Part shown: positions 45,165 through 57,558 of the stretch, piece after piece | Numbering within the stretch: position 1 is the first letter of the stretch | Layout: every line of letters begins with the position of its first letter | Source: Thamnidium elegans | Lineage: Eukaryota; Mucoromycota; Mucoromycetes; Mucorales; Mucoraceae | Assembly: GCA_025201345.1 (NCBI GenBank) | Contig: JAIXMG010000005.1 | Span: forward strand, 248,001 to 312,000 | Length of the DNA stretch: 64,000 nt | Reading direction: 5' to 3' | The notes under the pieces: model-generated | What the model saw: only the letters and a program-made list of their open reading frames with translations | What the model was told of the DNA's origin: nothing | Databases searched by the model: none | Program-made: the position numbers and the translations under genes

Positions 45165-46295
45165 GGTGTATGAATAGCTTTGTTGATAACAATTAAAGAG
45201 AGAGAGAAAAAAAAAGGGTATTTCCTGTACCTCAAATGTGGGAGTAATATTTTTTTTTTAAAAAGAGACTGTTTTTTCCTTATTAAAAGTAGAATCGTCA
45301 AAGTTTTTAGCATGAATTTAAGACACTTTGTAGATACTTCTAACCAGAGAGGTTGTACTAACGTTTATAGCTATTCATTCGTTATTTTTAGTACATTATG
45401 TAGCCATTAGCAAATTTAATCTATCTATTGTAAAAAAAAAAATTCGCTTTACCCAGTCAATAACTGGGTCTAAGGAATCATTATGTGGTCGCTAAACTGC
45501 AGCCAAACCGGATCCCCGGTTGTATCTGACAGAGAATATAGTGACAATTACACTTCCACTACTGCAAAAATAGGGATGTTTGAAGTTTTCTATTAATAGT
45601 TTAATAAGAAAAAGAGTCTATTAGTAGTTGGCATGGTATATTCTAAGTTCCACTTTATAATAAACTTATGTCAATAGTCTCGTGGTATATGTATAGAAGG
45701 AAAATAGCTTAATGCGATGTTTAAGTCTCGTGTATCATATATAACGAGACTGATTGCATCTGTCATAATCCGTTTCAGTGCCGTCAAATCTAAATTAAAA
45801 AGTGGCAGATCAGAATAGTTTTATCGTTGCGTTTAGTAAGGACTTACAGGTTTATTATTTTATCAAACTTAATTATTAATACCTTGTAGTATTTTGTACG
45901 CTTCTTCGCATATACGTATATACTTACACTTACTAGTGGGAAACCCTGTTACAATCAAAATCGCTAGAGTAATAAAAGGAGTTGAATGCATACGCTTATA
46001 TTGAATAAATGAAAAAAGAAGAATAGTTGTATGTAGTAAGCATTTGATCAGTATAAACTGGAACTCAGAAACTGTAGTAGACATGAATATTGTCTTAAAA
46101 AGGAGTAATTACTTATAGGTAAAATGACCTATGATGATACTCTCATTGTTTTAAATCAAGTAAACAACACAATGGGATGCATGCGTACTACTCCTTTTTT
46201 ATTTTATATGTATCCCCCTTCTTTACTAGCTTCTATAAAACTTAACACTATGAGCATCTTATTTTGCTTTTCTTTTCGTTTTTAACGTTTTAGAA
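45165..46295. other. Intergenic between YJU2 and fucosidase, with a doubtful small frame
   Basis: A 71-codon minus frame (46084-45869) starts MSTTVSEFQF and contains a hydrophobic stretch (FITLAILIVTGFP). There is no homology I know, and it is weak support for a gene. The rest should contain the promoters of both flanking genes; a TATA-like TATAAAAC lies at about 46234-46241, upstream of the fucosidase ATG. Confidence 0.35.
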
Positions 46296-48879
46296 ATGCA
46301 ATTAATCGGCAATAAAAGAGTACTACTTTTTATTCTGTACTTGGCAACAGCATTTATTTCACACCATACTATTTATGCTAAATCAGTACCCTCAAGTGTC
46401 TTGGACACACTATACCACACGATCGATATTGACCCATGGATCAATAATAAAGGCTTCGGAAGTACAGCTAATTTTGACGATAGTGGTACTTATTTCGACG
46501 GAAACCTAGATACCAGCGGCCTCCTCATAAAATATAATACAAACCACGGTACCCAAAAATATGATAATATTAAATCCAATGGACAGATGGTTCCTCTAAA
46601 GAATTCGCCATTAGGTGCTATCTACATGCTAGTATCTGCTAGTCATGGTCCAATGACAACATCGGTCAATATCACTTACACAGATGGCTCACAGGACGCA
46701 ACTGTCCTTAGCATACCTGACTGGCAAAACAAGTTTGTAAACCAAATGGATAGATACCAAGTTCTTACCTACCCGACAAATATCGAAGGCAGACAAGCTT
46801 CTATTTTCAGCGCTCCTATTTTTGTAAATCCATTTAAAATACCAGCATATTTAATTTTGCCACTAGCTTCAAAAGAGTACAAAACCATGCATGTATTTGC
46901 TGTCACTGCATATGATAGCAGTAATGCTATTACTGCCAGTGTAGAATCAACTGACGAGTGGATAAATGAAACTGACCAAGTCATTTTAATTAAAATTCAC
47001 AACACGAGTCCGTTTTGGATAAAAGACGTAACCGTAAAAATTTCTTCACCAGACAACGTAAAGACTGTGAAGGAAGGCTCGTTAGAAGCAATTGCACCTG
47101 GTCATGTCCAAATGGCTCAAGTGATTGTTCGAAAAACACAGCGAACTCAAGCGAATGTTACCGTGACTTTAATGTATATAGAAGGTGGGATAACCACCAC
47201 GAAAAAAACAGTTGCGTTACTAGCACTTGAATCTACGTCAGGCGCATACACTCCTACTACAAGGTAATATACTCCTTTGCTTTTTCTATTACTTATAAAC
47301 TAATTTTTTTTTTTGCATATATAGATCCGTTCAAAAGCATAGACCACCTACTTGGCTAAAACAAGCTAAATTTGGTATATTTATTCACTGGGGATTATTT
47401 TCTGTTCCTTCTTGGGCTCCAGTTGGCAAAGCATATGCGGAGTGGTATTGGTGGCGCATGAACCACAAGGATGATTCAGCCTTTGCATATCATCGTCAGA
47501 CATACGGTGAAAGCTTTGAGTACGACAATTTCTTGAGTGAATGGCAACCTACACTTTTCGACCCTCACGCTTGGTTAGATTTAATAGATAAGTCAGGTGC
47601 AAAGTACTATGTGTTTACTACCAAACATCATGATGGTATTGCATTATTCGATACGAACGTGACAGACCGTTCTACTTCTCATTTACTCAAACCTGGTCGT
47701 GATTTTGTTCAAGAATTATTAAGTGTATCAGAAATTGCTTATCCCCATTTAAAGCGCGGTCTTTATTGTAAAGTCCCTTTTTTAGAAAAAAAATCTGTTT
47801 GATAATTTATTTATTAAGTTTTTTATAGTTTCTTTGCCTGAGTGGTATCATCCAAAGTATAAGGATGAATCTCTTGGGTGGCAAGGACCTCCGGTAAATC
47901 CGTACACTGGAGAAAATGTGCCTTATACCGGAAGTAAACCCATTGAAAGTTTTGTGAACGAGCTTCAAGTACCTCAATTTCAAGAGCTAGCAAACACTTA
48001 TAGTCCTGATATACTATGGTAAGGTTTAGGGAATCAATAAATATTACACCATTTTTTTTTTCTCATGCATTTAATTAGGTGTGATATTGGAGGAATTCAT
48101 AATTCCACTGTTTGGCAATCCGACTACTTTAATAGCGCTTTAAAGAAGGGGAAGCAGGTTACTGTAAATGATCGTTGCGGTTCTGATAGCGCCTCCGATT
48201 TTACTACCGTAGAATATAAAGCCGTTACAGACACACCTTCAAGGTAAGTTCGCTTGCATATGAGTCTATAGAAAAACTCAATTATAAACCTATCCTAGAT
48301 TCTGGGAGGCAACTCGTGGTATAGACCCATATTCTTTTGGGTAAGTTCTTTTTTTTTTTGAATTTATAATTATTTTCTAGCTAACTCAAGATATGTAGAT
48401 ATAATCGCGAGACAAAGCCAGAAGATTATACCAGTACGTTAGAATTAGTGCGAGATCTAGTAGACGCAGTATCAAGAGGAGGAAACTTTCTTTTAAATAT
48501 TGGACCAGAGGCATCCGGATTTATCCCTAGTACCATGTCTACACCTCTCTTGGAAATTGGACAATGGTTAAAGTTAGTCCATGCTAGTATTTTTGACTCT
48601 GTACCTTATTGGATTACATCAAATCAAGGCGACTTACGATTTACAGCAAATAAAAACGGAAAATCGATCTATATATTTTCATTTACTCAAACTCAAGAAG
48701 ACATATTGGTGACTACGCCAATACCTATTCAAAAGGGGTCTCATGTTTTACTGATGAATGATCCCAAATCAAAAGTTTATTGGAAACACGATATTAAACA
48801 AGGTGGTATTGTACTCAAGTTAGATTGGAAGGCATACAATACATCCTTGATACCTGTATTTGAAATCAGCATGCCGTAG
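46296..48879 (+). CDS. Secreted alpha-L-fucosidase (GH29) with N-terminal beta-sandwich extension
   Basis: The exons are 46296-47263, 47325-47767, 47829-48018, 48079-48243, 48299-48340 and 48399-48879 (762 aa). A signal peptide (LLFILYLATAFISHHTIYA) is followed by about 300 residues unlike the catalytic fold; the latter part (QVILIKIHNTSPFWIKDVTV) resembles a NEW3/CARDB-type beta-sandwich. The GH29 barrel starts at PTWLKQAKFGIFIHWGLFS; conserved parts are YYVFTTKHHDGIALFDT, YFSLPEWYHP, the nucleophile Asp in DILWCDIGG, and GGNFLLNIGPEASG. The enzyme releases terminal fucose, which mucoralean walls and capsule-like polymers contain. A fragment of the last exon is duplicated at 36625-36969. Confidence 0.93.
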
Positions 48880-49019
48880 TTTATTTATTATATTATATAT
48901 ACTGTATATATAAAAAGAGATATATTTTTAAACATAGCTGTTATTTTTCACATTTATTTAACAACTCTTTCAAAGATGAGTTTACTTCCGTTTTTCTTTA
49001 TAGTATTCGAGTTTTTGCT
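48880..49019. other. Intergenic, fucosidase 3' side
   Basis: Short AT-rich stretch; no separate feature. Confidence 0.4.
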
Positions 49020-49376
49020 CATGGTATAACCTGTAAAATGTCTTCGGAATTTCGTCTAATAGCATCATTCGAAGCAGTAATTGTAATAGTACCATAACCA
49101 GAAGCGCCAGCTTCAGAGGAAGCAGTGTAGGCGGCTGAAGTAGAAGTAGCGGCGGTGGTGGCGGCAGCAGCGCTACGTCTACTTGTTGAACTGTAAAAAT
49201 AAGAATAATATGTTAATTGCGTTACTGAATACTATTTTCTTTCAACAAACACGCACCCAAGTTAAGCCACGTCTAGGATTTAGTCTGGCACCTACAGCTT
49301 GATTAAACGCCGCCTATTGGTTACGTTTATCTTCTGTTAACTTAGTCAACGGAAGATAAGCGACTTCGCATAGCTC
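49020..49376 (-). pseudogene. Broken gene fragment with intron, origin unknown
   Basis: The minus strand reads ELCEVAYLPLTKLTEDKRNQ, stop, AAFNQAVGARLNPRRG (49376-49262). After a plausible intron (ending TTACAG) comes SSTSRRSAAAATT and GYGTITITASNDAIRRN. The single TAG replaces what is probably CAG. An AG just before GAGCTATG connects in phase to the donor at the end of the BRF1-like fragment upstream (49480). The source gene was not recognised. Confidence 0.4.
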
Positions 49377-49423
49377 TTATAAAATCTGAACATGAAACAA
49401 AAAAAAAATTGGAATAAGAGATT

Positions 49424-49425
<2 letters not shown>

Positions 49426-49464
<39 letters not shown>
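49426..49464. repeat. (GA)n microsatellite
   Basis: An uninterrupted GA repeat of about 39 bp inside the debris region, likely length-polymorphic. Confidence 0.9.
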
Positions 49465-49466
<2 letters not shown>

Positions 49467-49479
49467 TCAAATGTTTAAG

Positions 49480-49640
49480 CTTACCTTGATCTCGGCAAGT
49501 GCAGATATTAACAGCGTCTCTGTACCGCTATAGCAGATGGACTGCATGCGCTAAACTTGAAATTTTCAAGCGACCTACAATCATATATTAATAAATAGGT
49601 ATCTGTGTAATTTTTATGTATTTTACCATTTTAAATAGCA
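49480..49640 (-). pseudogene. Intron-containing fragment of BRF1
   Basis: From about 49508 to 49640 the sequence nearly repeats 52170-52290: the end of BRF1 intron 3 with its GTAAAATACATAAAAATTAC donor side and GATTGTAG acceptor, then the exon coding RLKISSLAHAVHL. Where BRF1 continues PERYRDAAQRYYNLAV, the copy has a stop, RYRDAVNICTCRD, and a GTAAGC donor. Presence of the intron shows that DNA, not mRNA, was duplicated. Confidence 0.8.
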
Positions 49641-49826
49641 TAGGAGGAGGTGTCTACGGAACATCAGGGAAAAGGAACGAAAGCAGAAAAATAACAGCAA
49701 AAAAAAAACGGAAAGTAAAGAAAAGAAAGGTGTTAAAAGGAAGATTTGTCAGAACTGAAGTAATAAACGTCACATCTTCCGAAACAATGCAGCTTTAACG
49801 AGTCAACTCAACACAGCAACTACTTT
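49641..49826 (+). repeat. Dispersed repeat R1, copy 2 (partner at 7043-7230)
   Basis: See the entry at 7043. It begins directly at the edge of the BRF1 fragment, so the break point of the duplication coincides with the repeat. Confidence 0.6.
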
Positions 49827-50017
49827 TTTTTTACATAATTTACCACACTTTTCTTTTTCAATCCGAATCAAAGGATACATACATAACACTTGCTCTAACG
49901 ATTATTATTATTATTATTATTTATTATTATTATTATTATTTATTTTTTTTATTATTTTTATTTTTATTTTTTTTTAGCATTTGCGCCATAATATAAAGAA
50001 GAGAGTTTTTTTTTTCT
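49827..50017. other. BRF1 3' flank
   Basis: Simple-sequence DNA, mainly (ATT)n and T-runs (49899-49977). No gene. Confidence 0.5.
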
Positions 50018-52665
50018 CTAATAATCTTCTTCATCATAATACTCGGGTTCATCATCGTCCTCACCAAAGGTATACTTTGCACGAGCATCTCGTAATAAAC
50101 GCTCATCATCAGCCATATCATCAGAATCCATCTCTTCGTCATCGTCTTCTTCGACGACTTCAGCGGCCTTTCCTTCATCTTCATCGTCAGATCCTTCGTT
50201 TGTTTTCTTTGCGTTAGGATCGGGTATATCTCCAGGTTCTTCAACAACTTCATAGACAGGAGCTATAGTAGTAGGAGTGGAAGCATTGCTTGTACCATTA
50301 ATTTTCATGATGGCATCTCTTTGTTTGATCTTTGCAATAGATTCAGCTGATTCAAACATATCATCAAACACTTCTTGGTTAATCTTTTTCGAAAGTTTCT
50401 TATTCATCAATAATTGCTTTGCTGCTTCAGCGGGTGTAGAAGGAGGCGGTAACTTCTTTTTCTTTGATCCTTTACTCTTTCGATGTGAATAGTTTTTGTT
50501 ACTTTCAAGTACACGACGTACAGCCATTTCTTCTAAATAGTCTTTATTTGCGTTGTACCAAATCTTAGTCTTGAGTGCCACTTCTCGATCTGTCAAAATC
50601 ATGGCTTCGATTTCTTCATCATCGATGTCAGATAAGTTTTCATCATCGTCTTCATCCTCTTTGTCTTCCTCATCTTCTTCCTCATCTCCAGTTTTATGAT
50701 CTACATGCTTTGCTTTTTCTATATTTATAAAAAAAAAAATTAGTTTTTAGAAAAAAAAAAGAGAGAATAAATTTTAACTTACCAATTTCTAATGCAGCCT
50801 TGTTAATAGATTCATTACCTAACCATTGTTCCATATCATCAGCAATTACTTTTGCATCTTCTTGAAGTTCAGGATTTAATAATTCAGCGACTTCATTTGC
50901 AACCTTTGCTTTAGCAATTGAAGTTAATATTCTCTTTTCTTCAGTTGTAAGTTTATCAAAGTCAGGATTATTGATGGTGATAATACTATCATCTTGCGTT
51001 ACTTCCTTATTCTCTTCATTTAAAGAATCTTTGGTTTGCTTTTTTATCAAGTCTTCAGGATCATTAGCGGTGATAATACTACAATCTTCTCCTATTTCCT
51101 TAATCCCTTCATTTAAAGAATCTTCGATTTGCTTTTTTATTAAGTCTTCTTCAGTCGGTAATTCTTCAGAGATATCCACTTGATGACCCACGAATGGACC
51201 AACAATTTCATCATCAGATAATAATTCGTCTGCAGAACCTTCGACATAATAATCTTTATCTTGTTGACTACTTCCATCGACAGCTTTTCCTTTATTCTTT
51301 TTAGTGGGTCTTTTCTCTACCTCTTCTTCCTCATCGCTTGATCCTTCTAAATGTATTTCTTTTCTTAAAGATGAAAGCTTCGATGCAATAGATTCTCTTT
51401 TACGTTTTCTAGATGCTGGTAATTCTTCTTTATCTGACTCGTCATCTGCATCTGCATCTTTATGTGTTACAGTTATACTTTCATTCAATTCATCTTTATC
51501 ATTATCCTTATTAGCATTTTCTACAGCCCTGCTTGATTCACCTTTTCTGTTCTTTTGATAAGAAGGTGGATCAGCACGATTCTCTAACCAAATAGTCCTG
51601 AAATCGCGAACAGAGAGTTGAGAGGATTCAGTCTGGTTAAATTCCTTTAATCTCTTTTGAATGGTGATATCTGCAACTTTTACAACATAAATCATTTCGC
51701 GTGTTGTTCTGCGGAAACCGTTCATACGCGAGGCAATCAGTAAACAAGCACCACAGATACCAGCAGGTCGACGACCACTGGTAATCCAATCACGATCCAT
51801 ACGTTGTGCAATACGCACTGCATCTTGTGCCACACGTTGGGTATAATCACCAAAATCTAACGCAACTGCAAATCGAGAAATATATAAAGAAGGGTCCACG
51901 TGAGGTAAAGTAAGATTTAACACTCTGCATAATTTTAAGAAGGTTGCACCAAGTGTAAACACATTCACCTATATTCTTAAACTTTAAAAAGATATTAAAA
52001 AGGATTTTTTTTTTTTTTTTTTTACCTGAAGGATATCTGAGAAATCAATCAGCATATGTGAACTCTTTTCTGTTCTACATACAGCATATAAACAGACTGC
52101 AGCAACAAAGTCACTACGACGACCACGAGTAAATCTGTTGACAACAGCAAGATTATAGTATCTCTGTGCTGCGTCTCGGTATCGTTCTGGCAGATGGACT
52201 GCATGCGCTAAGCTTGAAATTTTCAAGCGACCTACAATCGTATATTAATAAATAGGTACTTGTGTAATTTTTATGTATTTTACCGTTCTCAATAGCTTGC
52301 TCTTGACCTTCTCTACCGCGACTTCTACCAAATAAACCACCACCAGAAATTCGGCCTACGCATAGTGGCGTGTGTCAGAACAACAAAAAGTTTTATTTTA
52401 AAAAAGTTACAATTCTCTCTTTTTTTTTTTATATACCTGATTCACCGGCATATGAACCTTGAACTACGGCTTTACCACCAGAAGTTTCAGCAAATGCAAC
52501 TTCAGATACGATGCGATTCTCTTCCAGTACCTTTTTTTTTTTTTTACTTAGTTAATCAATTCATAATACATAATAACAACTTACCACACCACAATTAACA
52601 CAGACACTAATACCAGAGGCATTATCTACTTCGGTTTTATCTGACCCACAGTTATGGCAAGGCAT
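50018..52665 (-). CDS. BRF1: TFIIIB subunit BRF1
   Basis: The exons are 52665-52585, 52530-52437, 52355-52284, 52231-52026, 51968-50783 and 50718-50018 (779 aa). The N-terminal zinc ribbon is CHNCGSDKTEVDN and CVNCGVVLEENRIVSE. Two cyclin-like TFIIB repeats follow (RYRDAAQRYYNLAVVNRFTR, VCLYAVCRTEKSSHMLIDFS; then RMDRDWITSGRRPAGICGAC, LIASRMNGFRRTTREMIYVV). The C-terminal half is acidic, with BRF homology including AMILTDREVALKTKIWYNAN and a PAEAAKQLL segment. BRF1 recruits RNA polymerase III to tRNA and 5S genes. A tandem 31-residue duplication lies in the acidic linker (about 50960-51150). A piece of the gene is duplicated at 49508-49640. Confidence 0.95.
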
Positions 52666-53710
52666 TGCGTTTTTTTTTTATATATATATATATGATTAAG
52701 CTATGATTACTGAGAGGGGACAACAAAGTGAGAAAAAAAAAATTATCAAAAATAAAAATAAAAGTTAAGTTTGAATGGACAGTCACGATGGATCAGCTTT
52801 AATCATCAATCAAGTAAATAACGAACCTCATTGTGGAATAAGTATATACGTTGGTGTCTCCTTTTATCACAATTAATTCCAATTGCGGCCAATATTGATA
52901 GGTATTTAGTTACGCATGATTTAAAATAAAAAAATAGAAGACACGATAAATAAATATAAATAATAAGAGAAAACACACAGTGCTAATATATAGCTTCTTT
53001 CAGTTGGAATAACACCGTCCGTCGAAACAAAGTGTCGAAACCGTAGCCTTCCTTAGAAACTGAATCAGCTACAAGACAACGCCTCATTGTTTTTTTTCAT
53101 AAAGACAGCTCGAATCTGATACCTCAAAATAAGAGGAAACTAAATCAGCGGACAAGGAGACGCTATCATCAGTACCAGTATTGTACAGCCAAGTACTAAC
53201 AGCGCCTGCTTTATACTCTTCTTCCGTAGAACCGTAATTGTCGGGAACGAAGTCTAATAGTGGTCGAACGACACTTACCATTGAATAATTAAGAACTCTG
53301 TTAGTTAAATAATTGCCTATAATAGAACTATAATTACTTTCTTGTTCTATTTGTTTCTTTCTGAATATTTAATTTAACATATTCGCTAAAGCATCTCCCA
53401 TTGAATTATAGGAGTCAAAGTAGGAATACTATCAAAAAGAAAAAAAAAATACCATATCATTTCACATATCCGTATTGGCGCCTCGCCTCCCCGAACTCAT
53501 CTTCTCCCTCGATCTAATCTTCTAGCCTGTATAATTATGGAGACTTGACGAGAAAAAAGGTTTAATGGTTACCTTCTGTTCTAGCAACCACAATTTTACC
53601 GATTCCGCCTCAGATTAAACACTACATGCACACCAATAGTGTAGAATAGGAATATTTGCATCTGCACTAACCAGAATATAAAGATTCATGCTTGGTTGAA
53701 ATATCAAGGG

Positions 53711-53741
<31 letters not shown>

Positions 53742-54137
53742 AGAGGCTATGAAGACAATTTTATAGCAAGTCAGTTTAATAAAAGGCCAACTCCTAAAAT
53801 GATAATATTTTTCTTTTAGTTAAGTAGCTTTGAGAACTTCGTATCGTATAGAATATAAAAACTTCTAATTACCATCTTGGTCGAATTTTATACAGTCGAT
53901 TCAGAAGAAACTTGTTTCACCAAAAAAACTATATCCAGCCGATCCCAAATAAGCTTCTAAAAAAAAGTATGATTCGTATTTTTAAGGGCAAAACCAACCA
54001 ATTAAAAATCACGCAAAATGGTAACCCTGAAAGCTGTACCTTATGCTTTTTGGAAACAAATCCGGGCTTGCAAAAAAAAAAAAAAAAAAGAGTTTTGTTT
54101 GCTTGAATAATTTTCTTTTTTTTAAAAAAAAAAAAGT
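52666..54137. other. Intergenic between BRF1 and the Zn2Cys6 gene, with one possible small frame
   Basis: A 65-codon minus frame at 53281-53084 (MVSVVRPLLDFVPDNYG, AGAVSTWLYNTGTDDSV) has protein-like composition but no known relative; it could be an exon of a dead or short gene. A poly-A run lies at about 53709-53738. Otherwise AT-rich and featureless. Confidence 0.35.
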
Positions 54138-56139
54138 ATGGCAGGCAAAGTGATATCTACTGGGAATAAAGACTTGAGTTGTCTTCGTTGTCGAAAGAAG
54201 AAAGCAAAGTAATAAAGAAAAAAAGAGAGAAAGAAGAAAAAAAACTTTTTTTTTTACACACTTTTTTTTTTTTTTTACAGCAACTTACATTTAATAAATT
54301 AGATGTTCTAAAACACGACCTACTTGTACACGATGTTCTCGATCTAATCAACCAGTATGTTTTTTTTTATTGCACCACCCAAAAAAAAAACCAAAAAAGT
54401 TAATGTCCTCCTTTTTTTTTTTAATATTTGTATAGTGTGAATACCCAGATGCACCACCCAACCTTACAGATTTGTCACAAAAAGTATTAACACTCTACGA
54501 CACATTAAAAGAGTTAGAAGGCGAATTCTTGGTGAAGTATATGCAGACATCCGAAGAAGATAAGCTGGACAAACTCATTAAACAAGAACTAGAGGAGGAT
54601 CCCGAACCACAACCTCCATTACAATTACAACACGCCACACATCAATTTGATGTTGATACCAAGCCCGTGATTGACGAGCCAGCAGGTTGGTCCATGTCCT
54701 TAACTCCTCGCGGCCTATCTATCCATGCAGTCACTAGAAACCTAAGTGAATTCAACGAATTTATAAAGACCATTTCTGGTCAAGTCATACGTGACTTTGG
54801 TGCTGATTATTTACCTGCGCTGTGGGATCCCGATGCAGAAGGGTACTTTGAACAAGAATCAGATACCGAGGAATTAGAAGAAGACGAATATTTAGTTACT
54901 GTACCTGTATTTTGTACTAGTTCTTTACTACTTTGTCGTCGCCGTCAAGAGAACCATTCTCGGTCCAATACTGCTAGTGAAGAAATATCAATACAAATAC
55001 AAAAAATGTTTCCTGAGATACTACAGCATCTATTACAAAGATATAAGTCATTGGAGCAGCCTAGTACAACAACAACTGTAACACATCACTTAATACAATT
55101 AATATTACAATTAGAAGAATATTTGCGGCTTTCATATGATAGCAGGGACGAACTATCTTTTATTTGTGTAATTGCTGCTTACATCATCTCCGTTTCTTAT
55201 TTTCCTCCTATTACCACTGTATTAGGAAATGATTTAATACCGCCGCATGATTTTATTTGTTACATAAAAACGATATACTTGGATTACGTATTAAGGGTAG
55301 AAGCAGTTCCGAGTTATCAGTTAATTCTATGCTCTGTTTTATTAGGCTGGATAGATAATTCAATGATACCAATTGCGATTCGACTATTATGTAATTCTGA
55401 TTGGAAGGAGAAAAAAGATAGAACGTGGCAACAGTTGATTGCAAGCTTAATTTATTTAGATATTGAATCAGCCACATTTCAGTTTAAATGCCCACAATTT
55501 TATAACGGGAAAGAGGTAATGAAATTATCATCACCAGCGGAGGAAGCGGTAACGGCGGACATTAAACAAATTGGAGAACCAAGGGAATGGGACGCACAAG
55601 TAGTGGTAATTATTCTAGAAGCTAAATTAATGTGCCTCTTGAATAAAGTGGTCACGTTGTTTTACCAGGTAGTAGAAGAAGAAGAACAAGTAAAAGTACG
55701 TAAGATCGATGTAGATGAAGTATTGACCCTTGTAAGAGATATGGAAATTTGGGAACAAGAACTTCCAGATTGGGCGAAATGGAATACTATCAAGGAAAAT
55801 AAAAGCTCGGAATTTATAGTACATATGCACTTGATTTACAACATGGTTAAAATATTATTATTTAGACCGTTTAGTATTACTGTGAATCAAAAGGAAGAAG
55901 AACAAACACTTACAAAGACTACATTTTTAGACATGTCTATTCAAGCGGCAGATAAATTAACTACTTGCTTAATAGACGTATCCTACCAACATATTGAACA
56001 CTGGACAATATCTGCTTGTAACCTAGTAACCGATGTTACTGAAAGAGTAATAAAAATGTTTGATAAAGATGAAGAGATTGTAGATCAGTTAGAAAAAATA
56101 CAATTGCGTTTACAAATAAAGAGAAAAACTACAAACTAA
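54138..56139 (+). CDS. Zn2Cys6 (GAL4-type) transcription factor
   Basis: The exons are 54138-54208, 54303-54354 and 54436-56139 (608 aa). Splicing two short exons completes a perfect binuclear cluster: CLRCRKKKAKC, SKTRPTCTRC and SRSNQPC give the spacing C2C6C6C2C6C. EYPDAPPNLTDLSQKVLTLY follows, a typical linker and coiled coil. The long last exon is helical and matches the general shape of fungal transcription-factor middle regions (LRLSYDSRDELSFICVIAAY, VHMHLIYNMVKILLFRPF). DNA target and pathway are unknown. Reading from the wrong acceptor (54281) would destroy the finger. Confidence 0.88.
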
Positions 56140-56303
56140 ATATAGAGATTTTAGAAATAGTTTTGTTCTATTGGTTAAATATCAATTTTTTTTTTTATTT
56201 TATTTTTTTATCATTCTTTTTTTTATTCTTTTTATTCTTTTTCCTTTTTCTTTTTTTCCTTTTTTACCCTTTATATTAAATACCTGTTTTTTTACCCTTA
56301 TTA

Positions 56304-57558
56304 ATGGAAAATATAAGCACTTTTGATAGTACTGAAAGCGCGTTAAAAAAAAGACCGTTGCCTTCTTTTATAAAGAAATTATGGTTGTAAGAAAACGAAA
56401 CGGAAAAAAGAAAAAAAAAAAAAAACTAAAAAAAAAAAAATATGATACTTATATCTTTTTTTTTTTTTTTTTTTTTTTTTTGTTCTGTTTACATATATAA
56501 AAAACATAGTATTCTAAACGATGCAGCTTCGCAAGAACATATATTTTGGGTAGATAACGGTCAAGTTATTTGCGTTCCAAACGCTTCCAATTTCTCAAAA
56601 GCTATTCTACCAAAATATTTTAAACACAGTAATTGGCAAAGCTTTGTACGTCAGTTAAATTGTAAGTGATTTCATTGTTTCCAAGACCATTATTAACCAT
56701 AGAAGTTTGCTGTATATAGTATACGGATTTCGTAAAGTATATCGATTAAATTTATCTTATGATGATACAGTTGAAAAAAGGGCTGTGTGGCAATTCAAAC
56801 ACGATTGTTTTAGAAAGGATAATACCGAAAAGCTATGCGAAATTAAAAGGCGTACAGCAAAACCAAATCAAGACCAACAAAGAGACCAAGAAGCTGATTC
56901 ATCGGATCAACAGCATAAATCAGATTATACTAGTGAATCCATAGAACAAACATTATCTGAATTTTCTGATAGGTTAGATCGTGTTGACAAAAAAAGAAAG
57001 GATTTATGGGAACAAACTGTAGAATTAAATAGAGTCCAAGCAAAACAACAAAAAGTTAGTTTTTTCTTTATTGGATAAAAAAAAACTTACCAAATATTTT
57101 GTTAAGATATATCTATACTTCTTTTTTTTTTCTAGGTAGTGGGAGTTCTTATGGATTTTATTATGCAACTTTTAGATAAATGTAACAAAATATATACAAG
57201 TACACATAACTTTTTTTCAACTAAACAATGTTAATTAGACCCTAATTCCGAAAGTGACAAACAGCATTTTTCTAAAATGAGTAAGAATTTATTCTATTTT
57301 TTCTTTTTTATACTAATTTATACAATAGGACAAGCTATGTTGTTAACACCGTCTCCACCACCACCACCAACACCGCCATCATCAGCACTGCCCAATATAT
57401 CTCCGCCTGCATCCACTATATCACCACCTCTACCATCTATATCGCCTTCTTCATCACAACAACAGCAGTTAACTAGTTTACCTTCCATCTCTAGTTTAAT
57501 GGCTGACCGCCTAGAGCATGAGTTACCTCCTTTACAAAAGAGGCGTACATTTAAATAA
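56304..57558 (+). CDS. Heat-shock-factor-type transcription factor
   Basis: The exons are 56304-56386, 56510-56661, 56720-57054, 57136-57181, 57239-57280 and 57329-57558 (295 aa). The HSF DNA-binding domain spans residues about 15-115: PSFIKKLWFILNDAASQEHI, ICVPNASNFSKAILPKYF, SNWQSFVRQLNLYGFRKVYR and AVWQFKHDCFRKDN. Then comes a coiled coil (FSDRLDRVDKKRKDLWEQTV), and a Pro/Ser-rich C-terminus (PSPPPPPTPPSS). Structurally it is closer to short Sfl1/Hsf-like regulators than to full-length Hsf1. The binding element is probably an nGAAn-type site by homology. It is the second regulator in a row after the Zn2Cys6 gene (164 bp apart). Confidence 0.88.

Noticed and set aside
45450..45475. Small inverted repeat ACCCAGT...ACTGGGT
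   Set aside because: A 7-bp stem is expected by chance at this scale and nothing else nearby supports an element or RNA.
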